Shown here: positions 18,011-28,841 of the stretch, in pieces
How the letters are laid out: each line of letters opens with the position of its first letter
Numbering within the stretch: the first letter of the stretch is position 1
Assembly: GCA_937872385.1 (NCBI GenBank)
Contig: CALMSO010000026.1
Coordinates: forward strand, 62,001-126,000
Length of the DNA: 64,000 nucleotides
Direction of reading: 5' to 3'
Source of the DNA: an uncultured Saprospiraceae bacterium
Lineage (GTDB): Bacteria > Bacteroidota > Bacteroidia > Chitinophagales > Saprospiraceae
Notes under the pieces: generated by a model
The model's input: only the letters and a program-made list of their open reading frames with translations
Told to the model about the DNA's origin: nothing
The model's database searches: none
Program-made: the position numbers and the translations under genes

Positions 18011-19246
18011 TCAAACTGCTTGTCCGCGAATGAAAACCCGCTCGACCAAATCGCTGCCAAAAGCATAAGGCAAATAGGCCACCGAGGGTATCGGCTTGGT
18101 AATGAACAAGTTAGCAACTTTTCCAGACATTATACTGCCGTGCGAATCCGCCAACTCCATCGCATAAGCGCCGTTGAGCGTAGCGGCATTGATGACTTCT
18201 TCTGGCGTCAGGCGCAATTTGATACAAGCCAGCGAAAGTACAAAAGGCATTCGGCCCGAGGGGCTGGTACCAGGGTTGTAATCGGTAGCTAATGCAATGG
18301 GCAAGCCCGCGTCGAGCATTTGGCGGGCGGGCGGGTAGTGCTCGTCATTGATAAAAAATGGAGCCGTCGGCAGCAAGGTGGGCATGGTGTCGCTATCGCG
18401 CAAAAGGGCTATTTCTGCTTCGGTGAGCACCTCAAGATGATCAACCGATAGGGCGCGGTGCTTTACAGCCGCCTCAATGCCGCCGAGGGAGTGAAACTGG
18501 TTGGTATGAATTTTGGCGCGTAGCCCATGTCGGGCACCGGCCTCGATGAGGCGCTCGGTTTCAGCAACGGTAAAAAAGCCTTTTTCGCAAAAAACATCTA
18601 TATAATCGGCCAAGCCTTCATCAACAATGCGGGGTAGCATTTCCTCCTCCACCAAACGCAGATAGCCCTCCCGGTTATCCCGAAACTCCGGCGGCAGCGC
18701 GTGCGCCCCCAGAAAAGTAGCCTTGATGCTGAGTGGACTCCATTCGCGCAAGCGGCGGATGACGCGCAGCATTTTCAGCTCTGCCTCCAAGCTAAGACCA
18801 TAGCCGCTCTTGATTTCTACTGCACCGGTGCCAAAGCCCTGTATTTCCAGTAGCCGGGCCTGCGCCTGCTCCACGAGTAAGCTTTCGGGTGTAGCGCGCA
18901 GAAGCGCCGCCGAATTGAGAATGCCGCCGCCGCGCCGGGCAATTGCTTCGTAGCTCAGCCCTCGAATGCGATCCACAAATTCCGCCTCGCGGCTACCCGC
19001 ATATACGATGTGCGTATGCGAATCGCACCAGCAAGGGAAAATCATCCGCCCAGCTACATCAATCGTTTCATCGGCCCGGGTCGGGCAGGTATCCATCGTT
19101 CCGAAACTATGAATATGCGCACCTTCTGTCAGTAGCCAAGCATCGTTCAGCAAAGGTAAGTGCGCCATATCTGCGCCTTTTACCAATTGCCGGGGCGTGG
19201 TTTCGGCTTGCACCAGCGTTTTGATATTTGCAAAAAGCCTGTTCAA
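18011..19246 (-). CDS. hutI: Imidazolonepropionase HutI
   Basis: 411 residues, the usual length. The amidohydrolase metal motif DSHTHIVYAGSREAEF, then GGGILNSAALLRATPESLL, TGAVEIKSGYGLSLEAELKMLRVI, FLGAHALPPE, IHTNQFHSLGGIEAAVKHRALSVDHLE and ATDYNPGTSPSGRMPF all fit HutI. It hydrolyses imidazolone-5-propionate to formiminoglutamate, the third step of histidine degradation. It is 35 bp downstream of sprA on the same strand and may be read through from it, but no other hut gene is in the window. Confidence 0.96.
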   Translation of the reverse strand: MNRLFANIKTLVQAETTPRQLVKGADMAHLPLLNDAWLLTEGAHIHSFGTMDTCPTRADETIDVAGRMIFPCWCDSHTHIVYAGSREAEFVDRIRGLSYEAIARRGGGILNSAALLRATPESLLVEQAQARLLEIQGFGTGAVEIKSGYGLSLEAELKMLRVIRRLREWSPLSIKATFLGAHALPPEFRDNREGYLRLVEEEMLPRIVDEGLADYIDVFCEKGFFTVAETERLIEAGARHGLRAKIHTNQFHSLGGIEAAVKHRALSVDHLEVLTEAEIALLRDSDTMPTLLPTAPFFINDEHYPPARQMLDAGLPIALATDYNPGTSPSGRMPFVLSLACIKLRLTPEEVINAATLNGAYAMELADSHGSIMSGKVANLFITKPIPSVAYLPYAFGSDLVERVFIRGQAV

Positions 19247-19281
19247 ATTTTATAATACAAAAACAATTATTAATCAATTTT

Positions 19282-22200
19282 TTACAATTGAAATCGCACC
19301 ACCACCCCGCCCGAAGCATCGGTGCGCGGGAAGCCCGCCGAGGTCTTTGGAATATTGCGCCGATAGTCAAGAAACGCACGCAAAGACATTCGCTGGTTGA
19401 TTTTATACTCTGCCGAAGGGGACAGACTCAAGGCGTAATTACCCCGCGTGGGTTCGATGATGCCTTGGTCGAGCAAGTGATTGAAAGTCACGTCGTCGCG
19501 TAGCGAAAAATTGAACTGGATATCCATATCCTGATTGTTGAGCTGGCCACCTCCGGGGCGCGGTTGCCGTTGTTGGTTTTGTGGTCCTTGCGGCTGTTGG
19601 GTGCGTCCGCGGTTGGCCGGAGTGTTTTTCTTGCCTGTCAGGAAAGGAATGTTCAGGTCTTTTACAATGTAGCCAAAGCCAATAATAAGCTCCTCCACCT
19701 GGGTTTCGCTAAGCTGATTGCTGACAAAGCTCATGGCCAGCGTACGGGCTTTTTTGTAGTCAAAATTGAAAGACATCCCGTTTTTGAGCGTAGCCGAAAC
19801 GGCGAGCAGGGGCTGGAATCCTTCCTGAATGGCTACTTCCGGAATTTCCAGTCGCGGATAAAAATTACCGTTCAACTCATTGATAGCACCTTCCTCGCGG
19901 GTGCGCAAAAAGTCCAAACCTGTATTGAAACGATTGATAGTCAGGGTAGATTTATAACCATGCCTCAAACTGAAATTCTGGAAAATACTCTGGAACATCG
20001 GTAGGCGCGCCAGGCCGTTGTACGTCAAGTTCCAGTTAGGAGCAGGCGGCGTTTTGAATACATCCAGCCCAATGGTACCGGGGTCTTGGTCGGTGTAGGC
20101 AGCAATGAATGCGGGTAGCAGTACCTCTTGCTGGGTGCGGCCATAGCCATCGGTGAAGCCCTGCCGCGCCAATTCGGGGTCTATATGCTCGCCGGTGCCG
20201 AGGCGCCTCGAAACGGTCACCCGGTTTTGCTCAAAAGTGCGGAACAACCCGGTGATATTGTCTTCAAACAGCGTATTCAGCGCTAAGTAGGAAACGGTCA
20301 TAGAACCAAAACTCTGCGGTATGGCGTGCTCAAAGTCTGCGCCAGCCTCCAGCACCTTAAAATACTCGGTGTGGGTTTCTTGGAAATTTCTGAGCAGCTC
20401 AAAATCTATACGAAAATCACGGAATGGCTCGAGCGTCACGCGAGCGTCTAAGGTTTGGGTATATTCCTGCACTACTTGCTGGTTGAGGAACAGGCTATTG
20501 GAAATAAAGCCTCGATTCTGATGGAGCCAGTCGCGGTTGGTGCCGTATTCGTTCTCGTTGAGTAAGCGAATATTCGGCTGTAAGCCAGCTACAAACCCCC
20601 AGCCGGGCGCATTGAAGTTTGGTCCTTGCCCCAGTAGGGTAGCTTGCGGCATAAAGCCCGGCAGAATAGTACCAAAGCGTTCATTATAGGTAAATCGGGC
20701 GGTGCGCAGCAGCAGTAGCGGTCGGACGAGCGCACGCGCCATAGCACTGGGTTCGCCTTCGGGTCGTTGTCGTTTTTTGTCGTCGGTGGCTGCATTGTCG
20801 GGTTGTCGGGTAGGTTGCTGAGGGCGAGGCTGTGGCTGGTTGCCACGGCCACCAGTTGGTGGTCGGTTAGGGCGGTCTATTTTACGTAAAAAGTCAAATT
20901 TGCTATAAAAATTAGCAAAGTTCATATCAATAGAACCCTGCCGGTTCTGACTATTTTGAATGACATTGCCGAGGCTGTCCACGTTGAGGGCTGCGGCCGT
21001 CCAGTTGTAATCGGCTTGGTAGGTGGCGCGTGCCTGTATCCAGTCCATGTAAGGCAGGTACCGAATGGGCAGTTGATAACTAATATTGAGCGAATGCCGA
21101 TAATTTTTCATCCGGCCGAGCTGCTGGATATTGTTCCAGATACTGTCGCGCCTGAACTGTCGGATGTCCGTAATGGTGGGGTCTTCGAGCATAGCCAATT
21201 CGTCAGGCTCATCCACAACGGAGGCTGCCAGTGCATTGAAGCTGATTTTCAGCGCACGGGTGAGGTCCCATTGCAGACCATAGTCCCGATCCCAGGTGAA
21301 GCGTTTATTGAAAAAAGTATTGAACCGGTCGTCCAGCCCAGTAAAGCGATAGCGCGTGCGGTCGAAGCGCCGGTCCATCAGTGTTCGGAACGAAAAGGAA
21401 TTGGGTAATGGATTGAAATTAAACTCGGAAAACAGCTTGAGATACTTGTCGTTTTTGATGATTTTCTTGAGCGGCTCCACGTAGGTCACGTTACGGCTAT
21501 AGGTATAATCTAATCCGCCGGTATAGCGTTTTTGTTCGTCAAATTCGATGAGCGGGTCGCGCATATTGGTTTCGGTATAGCCGTAGGAAAGGCTGAAGTT
21601 TTCGATGTTCCAGGGTTTGGGTTTTGTTGGCCCGCCACCACCGCTGCCGGGCACTCGATCCTTGCGCACATTGGTAAAGTTGAAACTTTTGATGGTCGTT
21701 ACTTCTTGGGCCAGCACTCGAATGGAGTCGCGCTCTTCTGGCTCGGAGTTTTGCAGTTTTTGCTTTAGCGGAATGTCTAAATCGTAGGGATCAAACTCTG
21801 GTGAGCGGGTTTGTGTTGACAATTGCCCGAAGAATGGCAGGCGGATACCCCAAGTCTCCGGGAAAAATCTCCCCAATTCAAAGTTGCCGGCAAGGTCATA
21901 GCCGTATATCTGGTGCCGGCTGCGCTGCTGTACTTTTTGGTCGAGGGCACCAAAACCAATACTGCTGTAATTGCCCGCCAAGGTGACATTACCAAAATCC
22001 GCTAATTGCATATCAAGGCGCGCCACTGCGGCCACCCCTCCGCGCTCGTCGAGGCCAGTGAGGCGCAATTCATTCACCCACACTTCGGCATTGTAGGCAG
22101 CCCCGTCGAAAGTAGCTCGATTGCGTACTCCGACCATGATAATTTTTACAAATCCGACGTTGGGATTGCCGCGCACGCGCACCATGTGCGACAGGGGGTT

Positions 22201-25200
22201 GGCGGGGTCCAGAATTTGTTCAAATACCTCATTGAGCGGGAAATCAACATTGTTTCGGTCTTGTTTTATCGCACGCAATAGCTCTAAGGGCACGTCAAAT
22301 TCATTTTCCGGACGCCAGACCTCATCCTTATACGCTCTGGAGTTGCGATTGGCGTTCAGCCGCTCTACGCGCGAGAAGGTAAGTGGAATTTCATATTCGT
22401 AAAAATTTTCCCGAATATCACTACCCATCCGGATGAATACACTCAGCGCGCCGTCTTCAATGCGTTGTCCGTCCAGTTCTTCAGCATGAACAAACATCTT
22501 CAGCCGCTCGTACACGCGCATATCGAAATCAATGGTTTTGAACACTGCCTTGTCCTCGCCGTCGCACAGCCCACGCACCTTGAGCGAAATGGACTGCTCG
22601 TTTTGCAATGCGTTGAATACGCCCAGCGCCTGCTGCCTTTGAATGCCTTCCGGCAAAACGTAGTTGAAGGGTTCGCGGCCGCTGTTTTGCTCAATATTTA
22701 CGGCATCCACATCAAAAGAGGCGGGCACTTCGCATTCGTCGAGGCCGGTGCCAATGTCCGACAGCTCTTGCAAATAGCGGCGCCACTGGTTGCGTATCAA
22801 TTCTAGCGTAGCAAAACGCAGGGTGGTCTGAGTACGGAAGCCATGCAGGTACATTCGCATAAAACGGATAGAGCGAAAATCGCGGATGCCGCCTACGGCC
22901 ACGCGGTCTGAAGTACTCAGAGGGATGCGGAAGCGATACCATACGCGGGCGCCGTCGTCGCTTTCGCGGCGGTCGGTGATGAAGGGCGTCTGATTGATGT
23001 CAATCTCGCGCGGATTGGCAGGGTCGGCCCGGATGGGCACCTTATACTGGAAGTAAGCCTCCGTTTCGTTGAGGGTATTGTCGCGGTCAATATCTTCAGA
23101 ATCAGGAATATTGGTAGCCGAAGAAACGAACGCCGAGCCATCGTTTTGGCGGGAGTTGCCTTCTGGGTTGTTAAAATCGCGGTAGCGCTTCAAGATGCCA
23201 TCTTCAGCTGTGAAGGAAGCATCGCGGTAATAGACGTAATCGTCATTCGCGGGGTCTTGTGCTACCAGCGCTCCGGCATTAGGATTCCAGGCATTGATCT
23301 GGGCAATATAGTCGCTAAATTTTTCGCGCTCCGCGTCGTTGTCCATACCATCCAAACCAACGTCTTGCAAGCGGCGCGACTCGGGGTCGTTATCGAAAGC
23401 GCGGGTGATTTGCTGCCCGATGGGTACCCTCGACCAGGCGGTTTCTGAAAAACGGCGATCTGGATTGGCCGGAGCCGGCAAACCATTTTCAAAAAACATC
23501 CGCGAGTCGCGCAGTACATCCTCCGAGATATTGCCGAGGTTGATGTACAAATCGCCCTCGCGTAGCTCGTATTCGGGCGAAGGCATGGACGGGCTTTCTT
23601 CGTTGATGAAAGGGCTGAGCATCCAGAATTCCAGAAATTCGATATTAGATGCCTGAAAATCATTGGTTTGCAAGGCGCGCTGAATACCGCCCCAGCGGGT
23701 TTGTGGGTCATTCAAAATGATAGGCTGATTGACGTCGCCCTGGCTCAAGCCTCTCGAGTAGCCAGGATAGCCATCCGGTACTTCAAAATTGTAGGGACCA
23801 CGCTCTCTGGGGTAGTAGGTGAGGTCCATGGTCTGGATATTGGGCAGGTCAGTAGGTTGTAGCTGCCTATTGGGGAAGACCTCCATTTGCGGCACCAGAC
23901 TGGTGTAGGGATTGCGGGTATCTGCTTGATTACGAACGATTTGGTCAATGAGGTACCAATTGAGCTTGGCCCGGTTGGCACCGCCGCGTAGGTCGTTTAT
24001 CAAGCTGGATTCTGGAAACAAAGGATTGTTATTTTCCGCATCATTTTGTGGCACACTGGCCAAAAACCATTGGTTCACCGGCTGCCGAAGGTCGAAACTG
24101 CTGGCGCTGCCCTCAAAATCATCAATATATACCACCCCGCCTCTGTCCTTTTCGTTTTGATTGATGGCGCGAGCGTGGCCGGGCTGGATGGCCGCCGCTT
24201 CGGCGCTGAATGAAATCACAGATTTTTCTTTGGTGCTAATGAGCGGGATGGCGTCCACCATTTTAGTGAGTAGGTTGGACTCCCGACTGATGTTCATATC
24301 CAGCCCGTAAATTTTATTATTAATCGGGTCTTCGCCAATGTTCACTTTTTGGGTGAAAGGCCGCTCGAACAATTGCAAAAAAGTAGCTCCAATGTTGAAA
24401 TTTTCATCCACTTGATAATCCGCTCGCAAGCCGACCATCGTTTTGGTCTGAAACCCGAAGAGGGTATTATCCTCGTAAGAGACGTTGATCGGCACGCCGG
24501 AATTGAGAATGGCATCATTCAAAATTTTTACCCGCCCGATGTTATAGTCTATTTCATAATCCACGCCTTCTTGAAGCTGCTGCCCGCCCGCACTTACGCG
24601 CACCGAGCCTCTGGGAATGTTGAAAGCTCCGAGCGAAATTTCGGAAGCCACACTCGATTTATAACTACCCTTGATGACAAACCGGTTTTTCTCCGGAAAT
24701 TCTCGCGCCAAGAATATTGTAGAATCGTATAGCTCCTGATAGACGTATTTTCGTTCAAATCGCGGCTCGTCAATCTGTCGGGCCAATGATTTGCCAAAAG
24801 GCTCCAGCACCGGAAACATAATGCGCCCGTTGCGCAGGTTGATGGTCACGCCCGGCACGAAGTCAAAAATCCCGTCGGGTTGAGGGTCGCCTTGGGTATT
24901 TAGTATATCTAAATTGAACACCCGAAGCAGCGGCTGCCCAGCGATGCGGGTTTCGGGCAAAAAACGCTTTTGGCCCTGGCCGGGGTCGTCGTAAAAAATA
25001 TCCAGCCGAAAATCCTGTTGGCTCACTTGAAAAGCGCCAATAGAATAGACATTTTTCATCATCAAATCCCAAGTGGACACATCGGTGCGCTGGGTGGTGC
25101 TCTTGAGCATTTTTACAAACAGCACGTTGAGCGAAGAGTCGGAGCTGGTCGTCTCCTGGTTGTTCGACAATTCGCCTATCTTATAGGTCTGCCCGTTGTA

Positions 25201-26637
25201 AGAATATTGAAAAGCGACCCCTACCACTTGGTTGGGTTGCACATTGATATTCAAGGAGATATAGCCTAATTCCGGATGGAAGGTATATTCTGAAGGCTGT
25301 AGCCGGCGGGCGCTTACTTTTTCAAAATCCTTGGCTTGTTGTAGTCCGAACTGACTTTGCAGGGCATTCACCGAGCGATCAATGCTGCGGGTATCGGAGT
25401 TGGCAAGCAAATCATTATAAAGGCTATTCGAGCGGTTGTCGGGTAGTGGCCGGCCGCCAATATCGCGCGGGGCCATCGGGCTGGGCGAGATGCGCTCCGG
25501 GCTGACGAGATTGTCGGGTTCGCCGAGGTCGGCAAAGGCAATAATGTCGCGTACATTATCCACTTCATTGCGGTTGTTGGTCAACCACACTTCTATGTTT
25601 TCGATGCGAAAAAGCGATTTGATTTGCGGCAGATTGGTCAGGGCATCCTCGAAGGTGTTGCGGTTGTAATGCGAAAAGAAGAAATGGCGGTTTTCGTCGT
25701 ATTCGTCGGCGCGTACTTCAAATTCCTGCACCTGGCTGCCACCCTGTATCTGTAGGTTTTCGCGCTTGGATTGCTGCTGCGAGAGAATAGTGGTGAGGCG
25801 CAAGTGCCCGAATTGCATTTCGGTTTTGATACCGAAAAGGCTTTGCGCTCCTTGAATGAGCGTACCACGCAAGGGCAAGCTGACGTTACCGGCTTCTATT
25901 TTTTTCAGAATTTCGTCTTCACTAAAATTGTCGCTGTTATAATCGAGCTTGATTTGGTTGTCAAAATTGAATGTAGCGTTGGTATTGTAGCGCGTCGAGA
26001 GGTTGAGCTTTTCGCCAATTTGGCCCGTTACGTTCATCTGGATGTTCATATCGAAACGGAACAGCGGCCCCTGGCGCTGCTGCCGAATGGGCAGGATGGG
26101 GTTTTCCAATTTTTGGTAGTCTAGCCCAAAGGTGAGGTCAATGCTGCCCTGGGGCTGGATGTTCACATTGGTACCACCGAAGAGCCGGTCAATGAGGCTG
26201 TTTTTCACGTCCACATTGGCGATGGGGTCGAGTGCACTGCTGGCACCACCTATATTGACGCCATTGAGTTGTTTGAAATAATTGTCCATTTCCTGCTTGC
26301 GGCGGTATTCCATGTACTCCTCAAAGGTCAGGTAGGTAGGCATCCGGAAAAAATTGTCGCCCACTTTTTCCGTGATAATGTAGCGCCCGGTTTCGGGGTC
26401 GTATTCTACATTTTTATCAATGGCTTTGGGGTCTTTCAGGTCGAAAGGACTTTTTGAGCCAGCATTGATAAAATCCTCGGTACGATCCTTGATGGGCGGC
26501 AGCGTGTCCGGTAGGTTTGCGGCTTGCACGTGCGGCAGGTCGTAAGGGTCGGACAAATTGGCGTTGCCTCCGGTGGCCATCAGGGCGCAGGTCATTACTA
26601 TTGCAACAAGACTGAAGGGTAAAAGTACTTTGCTCAT
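19282..26637 (-). CDS. sprA: SprA/Sov, outer-membrane translocon of the type IX secretion system
   Basis: 2451 residues from the ATG at 26637 (a TTG two codons upstream is in frame). An N-terminal signal is followed by TFEEYMEYRRKQEMDNYF, then long stretches typical of SprA: PILPIRQQRQGPLFRFDMNIQMNVTGQIGEKL, NIEVWLTNNR, RGSVRVSAGGQQLQEGVDYEIDYNIGRVKIL, and the plug-like domain GGVVYIDDFEGSASSFDLR. The rest is the very large beta-barrel, ending in aromatic-rich strands (FLDYRRNIPKTSAGFPRTDASGGVVVRFQL). SprA forms the giant single-chain barrel through which T9SS substrates cross the outer membrane, as the two SprB-repeat proteins here should. A Q/P/R-rich low-complexity loop (around position 20800) sits inside the barrel region. 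ruvA precedes it. Confidence 0.95.
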   Translation of the reverse strand: MSKVLLPFSLVAIVMTCALMATGGNANLSDPYDLPHVQAANLPDTLPPIKDRTEDFINAGSKSPFDLKDPKAIDKNVEYDPETGRYIITEKVGDNFFRMPTYLTFEEYMEYRRKQEMDNYFKQLNGVNIGGASSALDPIANVDVKNSLIDRLFGGTNVNIQPQGSIDLTFGLDYQKLENPILPIRQQRQGPLFRFDMNIQMNVTGQIGEKLNLSTRYNTNATFNFDNQIKLDYNSDNFSEDEILKKIEAGNVSLPLRGTLIQGAQSLFGIKTEMQFGHLRLTTILSQQQSKRENLQIQGGSQVQEFEVRADEYDENRHFFFSHYNRNTFEDALTNLPQIKSLFRIENIEVWLTNNRNEVDNVRDIIAFADLGEPDNLVSPERISPSPMAPRDIGGRPLPDNRSNSLYNDLLANSDTRSIDRSVNALQSQFGLQQAKDFEKVSARRLQPSEYTFHPELGYISLNINVQPNQVVGVAFQYSYNGQTYKIGELSNNQETTSSDSSLNVLFVKMLKSTTQRTDVSTWDLMMKNVYSIGAFQVSQQDFRLDIFYDDPGQGQKRFLPETRIAGQPLLRVFNLDILNTQGDPQPDGIFDFVPGVTINLRNGRIMFPVLEPFGKSLARQIDEPRFERKYVYQELYDSTIFLAREFPEKNRFVIKGSYKSSVASEISLGAFNIPRGSVRVSAGGQQLQEGVDYEIDYNIGRVKILNDAILNSGVPINVSYEDNTLFGFQTKTMVGLRADYQVDENFNIGATFLQLFERPFTQKVNIGEDPINNKIYGLDMNISRESNLLTKMVDAIPLISTKEKSVISFSAEAAAIQPGHARAINQNEKDRGGVVYIDDFEGSASSFDLRQPVNQWFLASVPQNDAENNNPLFPESSLINDLRGGANRAKLNWYLIDQIVRNQADTRNPYTSLVPQMEVFPNRQLQPTDLPNIQTMDLTYYPRERGPYNFEVPDGYPGYSRGLSQGDVNQPIILNDPQTRWGGIQRALQTNDFQASNIEFLEFWMLSPFINEESPSMPSPEYELREGDLYINLGNISEDVLRDSRMFFENGLPAPANPDRRFSETAWSRVPIGQQITRAFDNDPESRRLQDVGLDGMDNDAEREKFSDYIAQINAWNPNAGALVAQDPANDDYVYYRDASFTAEDGILKRYRDFNNPEGNSRQNDGSAFVSSATNIPDSEDIDRDNTLNETEAYFQYKVPIRADPANPREIDINQTPFITDRRESDDGARVWYRFRIPLSTSDRVAVGGIRDFRSIRFMRMYLHGFRTQTTLRFATLELIRNQWRRYLQELSDIGTGLDECEVPASFDVDAVNIEQNSGREPFNYVLPEGIQRQQALGVFNALQNEQSISLKVRGLCDGEDKAVFKTIDFDMRVYERLKMFVHAEELDGQRIEDGALSVFIRMGSDIRENFYEYEIPLTFSRVERLNANRNSRAYKDEVWRPENEFDVPLELLRAIKQDRNNVDFPLNEVFEQILDPANPLSHMVRVRGNPNVGFVKIIMVGVRNRATFDGAAYNAEVWVNELRLTGLDERGGVAAVARLDMQLADFGNVTLAGNYSSIGFGALDQKVQQRSRHQIYGYDLAGNFELGRFFPETWGIRLPFFGQLSTQTRSPEFDPYDLDIPLKQKLQNSEPEERDSIRVLAQEVTTIKSFNFTNVRKDRVPGSGGGGPTKPKPWNIENFSLSYGYTETNMRDPLIEFDEQKRYTGGLDYTYSRNVTYVEPLKKIIKNDKYLKLFSEFNFNPLPNSFSFRTLMDRRFDRTRYRFTGLDDRFNTFFNKRFTWDRDYGLQWDLTRALKISFNALAASVVDEPDELAMLEDPTITDIRQFRRDSIWNNIQQLGRMKNYRHSLNISYQLPIRYLPYMDWIQARATYQADYNWTAAALNVDSLGNVIQNSQNRQGSIDMNFANFYSKFDFLRKIDRPNRPPTGGRGNQPQPRPQQPTRQPDNAATDDKKRQRPEGEPSAMARALVRPLLLLRTARFTYNERFGTILPGFMPQATLLGQGPNFNAPGWGFVAGLQPNIRLLNENEYGTNRDWLHQNRGFISNSLFLNQQVVQEYTQTLDARVTLEPFRDFRIDFELLRNFQETHTEYFKVLEAGADFEHAIPQSFGSMTVSYLALNTLFEDNITGLFRTFEQNRVTVSRRLGTGEHIDPELARQGFTDGYGRTQQEVLLPAFIAAYTDQDPGTIGLDVFKTPPAPNWNLTYNGLARLPMFQSIFQNFSLRHGYKSTLTINRFNTGLDFLRTREEGAINELNGNFYPRLEIPEVAIQEGFQPLLAVSATLKNGMSFNFDYKKARTLAMSFVSNQLSETQVEELIIGFGYIVKDLNIPFLTGKKNTPANRGRTQQPQGPQNQQRQPRPGGGQLNNQDMDIQFNFSLRDDVTFNHLLDQGIIEPTRGNYALSLSPSAEYKINQRMSLRAFLDYRRNIPKTSAGFPRTDASGGVVVRFQL

Positions 26638-27023
26638 AGTCAATTTTGTAAAGCACTACCGCCGCCTGCCGCAGTCAAAAGAGCCTGCCGGAAGGGTTTG
26701 GTGCGAACAATCATGGGATTTCTGTTGTTTTTTATTTAAAAGCTTGTTGATTTTCAAGAGTTCAAGCGGCTTTCGCCTGCATAGAACGCAACAAGTCGTG
26801 TCTTTTTGTTTCGGTACAAAACTTTAACAAAACTTCCTTTTTACAGCGCTGCCGGATACTTCCGGTTGCACACAGCAATACCCCTGCGCTATATCCGGTA
26901 CTCCTGCACTACGCGCTCAGGCATTATATACAATAGTTTTTGGGCATCAGGATTGTGGTGCATTGGCCATAGTGTAGCCTTTCAGCAGGCGCTGATATAC
27001 CATGTTCACCTTCATGTACAAAT
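26638..27023. other. Gene-free interval upstream of sprA
   Basis: 386 bp between ruvA and sprA, both on minus. It must hold the sprA promoter if sprA is not read from ruvA, but no clear TTG-N19-TAnnTTTG pair was found. No ORF of coding character, repeat or strong hairpin was seen. Confidence 0.5.
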
Positions 27024-27614
27024 TCAGGATAAGTGCTTGAGTGCCAGCTTAATCAAACTTTCCACGCTATTATTAACTGGCTGCTCTTTCAGAATTTTAT
27101 TGAGCGTTTTTTGCACTTCGATGCGGGAAAATCCAAGCGCAACTAATGCAGATAACGCCTCCTCCCGGATTGTATTGTCTTGGTGCAAAATTGTTAACGG
27201 CTCTTCGCCCGATTCTTTCACGAGCTTGTCTTTCAAATCGAGTATAATGCGTTTGGCAGTCTTGGGCCCGATGCCTTTTACTTTACCAAAAGCTACTGCG
27301 TTTTCGCTAATTACGGCGCTGCGCACTTCATCGGGAGGCATGGAGGAAAGCAGCAACTGTGCCGTAGCCGGCCCAATACCCGACACGGAAATCAGGTGTA
27401 AAAAAAGTACGCGCTCGGCCTCTTCCGCAAAACCATACAGCGTGTGGCTGTCTTCGCGGATGATAAGATGGGTCAGTATCTTGACGGTTTCGAGTTTTTC
27501 AATCCGGGCATAGGTATGCAGACTGATATTGACGTGGTAGCCCACGCCGCCGGTTTCTACCACGATATAAGTAGGCGTTTTGTGTGTAATGTTGCCTTTC
27601 AGGTATGTAATCAT
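27024..27614 (-). CDS. ruvA: Holliday junction branch migration protein RuvA
   Basis: 196 residues. The OB domain (MITYLKGNITHKTPTYIVVETGGVGYHVNISL), the tandem helix-hairpin-helix motifs (FLHLISVSGIGPATAQLLLSSM; AFGKVKGIGPKTAKRIILDLKDKL) and the C-terminal RuvB-contacting helices (EEALSALVALGFSRIEVQKTLNKIL) are all present. RuvA binds the four-way junction and loads RuvB. It lies 27 bp downstream of the TraB-like gene on the same strand and upstream of sprA. Confidence 0.96.
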   Translation of the reverse strand: MITYLKGNITHKTPTYIVVETGGVGYHVNISLHTYARIEKLETVKILTHLIIREDSHTLYGFAEEAERVLFLHLISVSGIGPATAQLLLSSMPPDEVRSAVISENAVAFGKVKGIGPKTAKRIILDLKDKLVKESGEEPLTILHQDNTIREEALSALVALGFSRIEVQKTLNKILKEQPVNNSVESLIKLALKHLS

Positions 27615-27641
27615 GTTTTTTGCTGTTGGCTTTCCACTTGG

Positions 27642-28541
27642 TCATTTCAGGGGTTTGAGCGTATAGCCTTCGGCGCGCAATAGTGCGATAACACCTTGTT
27701 CGCCCGCGAGGTGCCCAGCCCCAACGGCAAAGAAAGTTGGTTTTTCCCGCATCATATCTTTCATCACCGGTACCCAGTTGCGATTGCGTTTTGCCAGCAG
27801 GATGTCGCCATACTGCCCAATGCTTTCATCCGTTTCGAGCATAGCGTTTAGCCCCACGAGGTCTTGGGCTTTGTACAGGGCTACGAGTGCTTCAAATTGT
27901 TCGTTGCCATCCTTGCCTGCCTGGATGCTTTCCACCAACATTCTGGCTTGTGCCTCGTAGGGGATACTGTCGAATACGCTCATCTGGAACGCCATCGTCT
28001 CCAGCCCAGCTACTTGTTTTTGCTGCTCCTGCGCCAATTTCATCAGCTCTATTTCATACGAAACCGTTTCGCCGTTGGCTTGCATCTGGCTCATATCACC
28101 AGAACCCAGCGCCGACAAAAACATGGGTTTGATGCGCTCTACCAGCATTAAAGGCAGCCCTATACCCTCGAAATGTGCTTTTACTAAGGCGTACTCTTCC
28201 TTGCTGAGCAGGTCGCGCAGGGTTTTGCCATTGCTCATAAAGGCTTTCATCAGCATGGGCATCAGCTTGGAGATATCATTCATTTCTTCCATATTAATTT
28301 CAAAAGCGACGCGGTTCGTTTTGGCGAAAGCCTGGGTCGTCCGGTCGGTTAGTACGAAATCTGCCTTGCTGATGAGGTGAATGGTTCCAAACAAATAAGA
28401 TGGCTCGGGCAGGCCAGCGCCGCTGATTTCCCACAAGAGTGCGTTTTCGGCGGCCGTGGGGGCGTATTGCGCGGTGGTTTGGGCTGGTAGCCAGGGAGTT
28501 ATAACAAGCAACCAAGCCAGAAAAGCAAACGTATATCTCAT
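27642..28541 (-). CDS. TraB/GumN family protein, secreted
   Basis: 299 residues from the ATG at 28541; a signal peptide (MRYTFAFLAWLLVITPWLPAQ) supports this start over the one at 28589. The family motifs are LLWEISGAGLPEPSYLFGTIHLIS near the N-terminus (GxxH) and FFAVGAGHLAGEQGVIALLRAEGY near the C-terminus (second GxxH). This family has a fold proposed to be a metal-dependent hydrolase/peptidase, with members linked to pheromone processing (TraB) and xanthan (GumN), but no clear general function. It is likely periplasmic and co-transcribed with ruvA. Confidence 0.88.
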   Translation of the reverse strand: MRYTFAFLAWLLVITPWLPAQTTAQYAPTAAENALLWEISGAGLPEPSYLFGTIHLISKADFVLTDRTTQAFAKTNRVAFEINMEEMNDISKLMPMLMKAFMSNGKTLRDLLSKEEYALVKAHFEGIGLPLMLVERIKPMFLSALGSGDMSQMQANGETVSYEIELMKLAQEQQKQVAGLETMAFQMSVFDSIPYEAQARMLVESIQAGKDGNEQFEALVALYKAQDLVGLNAMLETDESIGQYGDILLAKRNRNWVPVMKDMMREKPTFFAVGAGHLAGEQGVIALLRAEGYTLKPLK

Positions 28542-28841
28542 GTTTTCCTGTTTTTTTGAATGACCGAAATTCTGTTTTACAACTTGCAATTATCGCTCTA
28601 TTAACAATTGATAATGAACGATTTATAAAATCAGTTTGATGTACTTATGCGCCTTTTTTGAGGCAATGAATGCGCAAAATTAAAACGGCTGAATGGTTTA
28701 TTAACAATTGGAATAGCTTTTTGGTGGCAAAAGTCGGCTTTTCAGGTGAAAAACATTTGGCAAGTTGCACAAAAATCTCTTTACCATTGAAAATCAGCCC
28801 GGTATTGTGTCTTATAATTTTGATCCTTGGGGCAAGCCAGC

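Noticed and set aside
26806..27513. 235-codon plus-strand ORF covering part of the ruvA-sprA gap
   Set aside because: Mostly antisense to ruvA and the intergenic part shows no coding character.
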